Of a DNA stretch of 43,112 nt, positions 41,654-43,112 are shown one piece after another. The DNA comes from Syntrophobacteraceae bacterium (lineage in GTDB: Bacteria > Desulfobacterota > Syntrophobacteria > Syntrophobacterales > Syntrophobacteraceae): the NCBI GenBank assembly GCA_025454175.1, contig JALOOX010000027.1, positions 1 to 43,112 on the forward strand, read 5' to 3'. How positions within the stretch are numbered: position 1 is the first letter of the stretch; every line of letters starts with the position of its first letter. The position numbers were made by a program, and so were the translations under genes. Below the pieces are notes generated by a model. It saw nothing but the letters and a program-made list of their open reading frames with translations. It was not told the DNA's origin and did not search any database.

Positions 41654-42540
41654 CGACGAAAATCGAGATTCCAGAAGGTGATCTCATGCATTCGGGCCAT
41701 GTGGGATGCCCGGGTTGCGGTGCGGCCATCGCCATGCGCTTCGTGCTCAAGGGACTGCGCGAAAAGACCGTCATGGTTCTTCCCGCCTGCTGCTGGTCCA
41801 TTCTGGCGGGTCCCTACCCTCAGTCGACCCTCGACATTCCGGTGATTCACACGGCCTTTGAGACGGGGGGCGCCGTGGCCAGCGGCGTGCGCGCGGCCCT
41901 CGACGTCAAGGGGGACACGGAAACCACCGTGGTGACCTGGGCGGGGGACGGAGGGACCTTCGACATCGGCTTCCAGTCCTTCAGCGGGGCCGTCGAGCGC
42001 AACGAGGACTTCATCTATTTCTGCTACGACAACGAAGCCTACATGAACACGGGGGTGCAGCGCAGCTCTTCCACGCCTTACGGGGCATGGACCACCACCA
42101 CGCCTCACCAGGACTGGAAGCGGCGGCGCAAGAAGAACATCGTCGAAGCCATGGTGGCCCATCGCATTCCCTACGCGGCCACGGCCAGCATCGCCTACCC
42201 CGAGGACCTGCTGCGCAAGGTGGAGAAGGCCAAAACCATCAAGGGCTCGCGGTTCATCCACATCTTCGCGAGCTGCCCGACGGGATGGCGGATTCCCTCG
42301 GAGATGGCGGTCAAGATCGCCCGAATGGCCGTGCAAACCAACATCTTCCCCCTGTACGAGGTGGAAGACGGGACCCGCTACACCATCAACGTGACGCCCA
42401 AGGGTTACCTGGTGCGCGAATATTTCCAGCTTCAGGGTCGCTTCAAGCACCTGACGGATGGTGATCTCGACGCCATCCAGGAAATGGTGGACGAAGACTG
42501 GCGGCTTCTCCAGCGCAAAGCCGGGCTCTCAGCCATTTGA
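41650..42540 (+). CDS. 2-oxoacid:ferredoxin oxidoreductase, beta subunit
   Basis: A 296-residue beta subunit with the thiamine diphosphate site GDGGTFDIGFQSFSGAVERNEDFIYFCYDNEAYMNTG, where GDG and the later N bind the diphosphate-metal. The cysteines HVGCPGCGAAIA near residue 17 and ASCPTGW near 211 are typical of PorB and hold the proximal 4Fe-4S cluster. It starts inside the alpha stop codon. Length and motifs fit pyruvate-type enzymes. Confidence 0.93.
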   Translation: MTTKIEIPEGDLMHSGHVGCPGCGAAIAMRFVLKGLREKTVMVLPACCWSILAGPYPQSTLDIPVIHTAFETGGAVASGVRAALDVKGDTETTVVTWAGDGGTFDIGFQSFSGAVERNEDFIYFCYDNEAYMNTGVQRSSSTPYGAWTTTTPHQDWKRRRKKNIVEAMVAHRIPYAATASIAYPEDLLRKVEKAKTIKGSRFIHIFASCPTGWRIPSEMAVKIARMAVQTNIFPLYEVEDGTRYTINVTPKGYLVREYFQLQGRFKHLTDGDLDAIQEMVDEDWRLLQRKAGLSAI

Positions 42541-42574
42541 GTGTGAGGCTGCGGGTATTTAGGTTCAACTCATC

Positions 42575-42599
42575 ATGCCGGCAGTCTTTTGGCCGGCAT
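42575..42599. repeat. Hairpin in gap between beta subunit and small Cys-rich gene
   Basis: ATGCCGGC and GCCGGCAT pair over 8 bp around a 9-base loop with TTTT. It lies between two convergent stops and may act as a bidirectional terminator or be a REP-like element; no T-tract follows the stem. Confidence 0.5.
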
Positions 42600-42671
42600 C
42601 CAGGAAAACCGCTGGAATGACGACTCAAGTATTGGACACTCATTAGTGTGGAAACAGACAGGCTCTTAGAG

Positions 42672-42980
42672 CTAATGGCTCGATTCAGGTCCTGAATGGG
42701 CGGGAGAATCCGTCGGAGGCTCGGACTTTCCGGGCGGCGGACCCGCGCATGCCGCTTCCCTCCTGCGCCGCTTGATTTCGCCGCGGCACACTTCCCAGAT
42801 GAAGCACTGGGTCCGGTGCTGGCAATAGAGCCCGGGATCCGTGCACGCGTCGCAGGCTTCGATGCAGTCCTGGCAATAGTGGTATTCATACTTGTTGCAG
42901 CGAGCCACCGCCGGACGCTCGGGGTGGAACCGGCACCCCGTGAACTGGGCCTGGTCGCGAGAGGATGGGTGGTCTCGCAC
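42672..42980 (-). CDS. Small cysteine/histidine-rich probable zinc protein
   Basis: A 102-residue protein, GTG 42980 chosen because GGGAG lies 8 bases upstream; a TTG two codons earlier would overlap the surE stop. The sequence CRFHPERPAVARC ... YCQDCIEACDACTD ... YCQHRTQC resembles a B-box-type zinc finger with eight or more Cys/His ligands. The C-terminus is basic, then Pro/Ser-rich and probably disordered. It follows surE immediately, so the two are likely co-transcribed. Function unknown to me. Confidence 0.72.
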   Translation of the reverse strand: MRDHPSSRDQAQFTGCRFHPERPAVARCNKYEYHYCQDCIEACDACTDPGLYCQHRTQCFIWEVCRGEIKRRRREAACAGPPPGKSEPPTDSPAHSGPESSH

Positions 42981-42982
42981 GT

Positions 42983-43112
42983 TCAAAGCTCCCAGGTTTT
43001 CAAGGTCTGCAGAAGGGAATAGTCGGTCAGGTCATGGTGAATGGGCGTGACGGAGATGCAGTTCTCCGCCAGCACGGTGGAGTCGGCCTCCTCGTGGGGG
43101 TCCCCCAGAATG
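42983..43112 (-). CDS. surE: SurE nucleotidase, C-terminal end (5' outside window)
   Basis: The last 42 codons of an open frame from the right window edge. They read ILGDPHEEADSTVLAENC, then ISVTPIHHDLTDYSLLQTL, ending WEL. The ISVTPIHHDLT segment and its distance from the stop match the end of SurE, a 5'-nucleotidase that removes phosphate from nucleoside monophosphates under stress. Only this tail is visible, so the call rests on a short match. Confidence 0.72.
   Translation of the reverse strand, partial: ILGDPHEEADSTVLAENCISVTPIHHDLTDYSLLQTLKTWEL

Overview
The window looks like chromosome from a GC-rich, strictly anaerobic bacterium of the Desulfobacterota (former Deltaproteobacteria). 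A Syntrophobacter-like sulfate reducer or syntroph is the best guess. The reasons are the Hdr/Mvh-type electron-transfer locus with in-frame UGA codons, a four-gene 2-oxoacid:ferredoxin oxidoreductase set, PAS-rich histidine kinases, an archaemetzincin, a tiny RCKP-type rubredoxin-like protein and a cysteine-poor DksA. The taxonomic call is inference. No rRNA or tRNA gene, CRISPR array or intact insertion sequence was seen.

Region 1 (1-9860, minus strand) is the most striking part. It is one probable operon of HdrA, HdrBC/HdrD-like and MvhD proteins. Transcribed right to left it encodes a 1484-residue fusion (HdrA, NfnB/GltD-like flavoprotein, second HdrA), an MvhD, an HdrC-HdrB fusion, a short HdrA, a long HdrA and a second MvhD. 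Four of the six genes are interrupted by a single in-frame TGA at a position where the family has a conserved cysteine. Each TGA is followed, 22-27 bases on, by the loop of a hairpin resembling a bacterial SECIS element, so I read them as four selenoproteins. The two MvhD proteins carry selenocysteine at different cysteine positions. The set looks like two versions of the same electron-bifurcating module, one fused and one split. No hydrogenase or formate dehydrogenase catalytic subunit is visible before the left edge.

Region 2 (10138-16024, plus) is divergent from the Hdr operon. It holds a PAS histidine kinase, an NtrC-type sigma-54 activator, an archaemetzincin overlapping the activator by 4 bases, a second kinase with an N-terminal receiver whose first 300 bases are very AT-rich, and a 36-residue zinc-ribbon protein. 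Region 3 (16035-19614, minus) is a three-gene glycosyltransferase operon with overlapping ends.

Region 4 (19827-26538, plus) carries a small conserved-looking protein, RidA, a complete polar amino-acid ABC transporter, a GlcD-like FAD oxidase and a class I/II aminotransferase. This suggests uptake and breakdown of an amino acid. Region 5 (26544-30886) is a Ser/Thr phospho-signalling module: a CsgG/FlgO-like lipoprotein, a PEGA-tailed kinase and a PP2C phosphatase on minus, and a double-FHA protein on plus. Region 6 (30887-34743) holds Fur, DksA and an unusual GcvH-like protein with a duplicated four-cysteine motif behind a good sigma-54 promoter, plus long intergenic stretches with REP-like repeats.

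Region 7 (35152-42540, plus) runs from a second aminotransferase and a SPOR protein, through a terminator-like structure, to an XRE-cupin regulator followed by 2-oxoacid:ferredoxin oxidoreductase gamma, an NfnB-like/delta fusion, alpha and beta. The right edge has a small cysteine-rich protein and the 3' end of surE, both on minus. Heptameric intergenic repeats of the type NAAACYT occur at three separate places.
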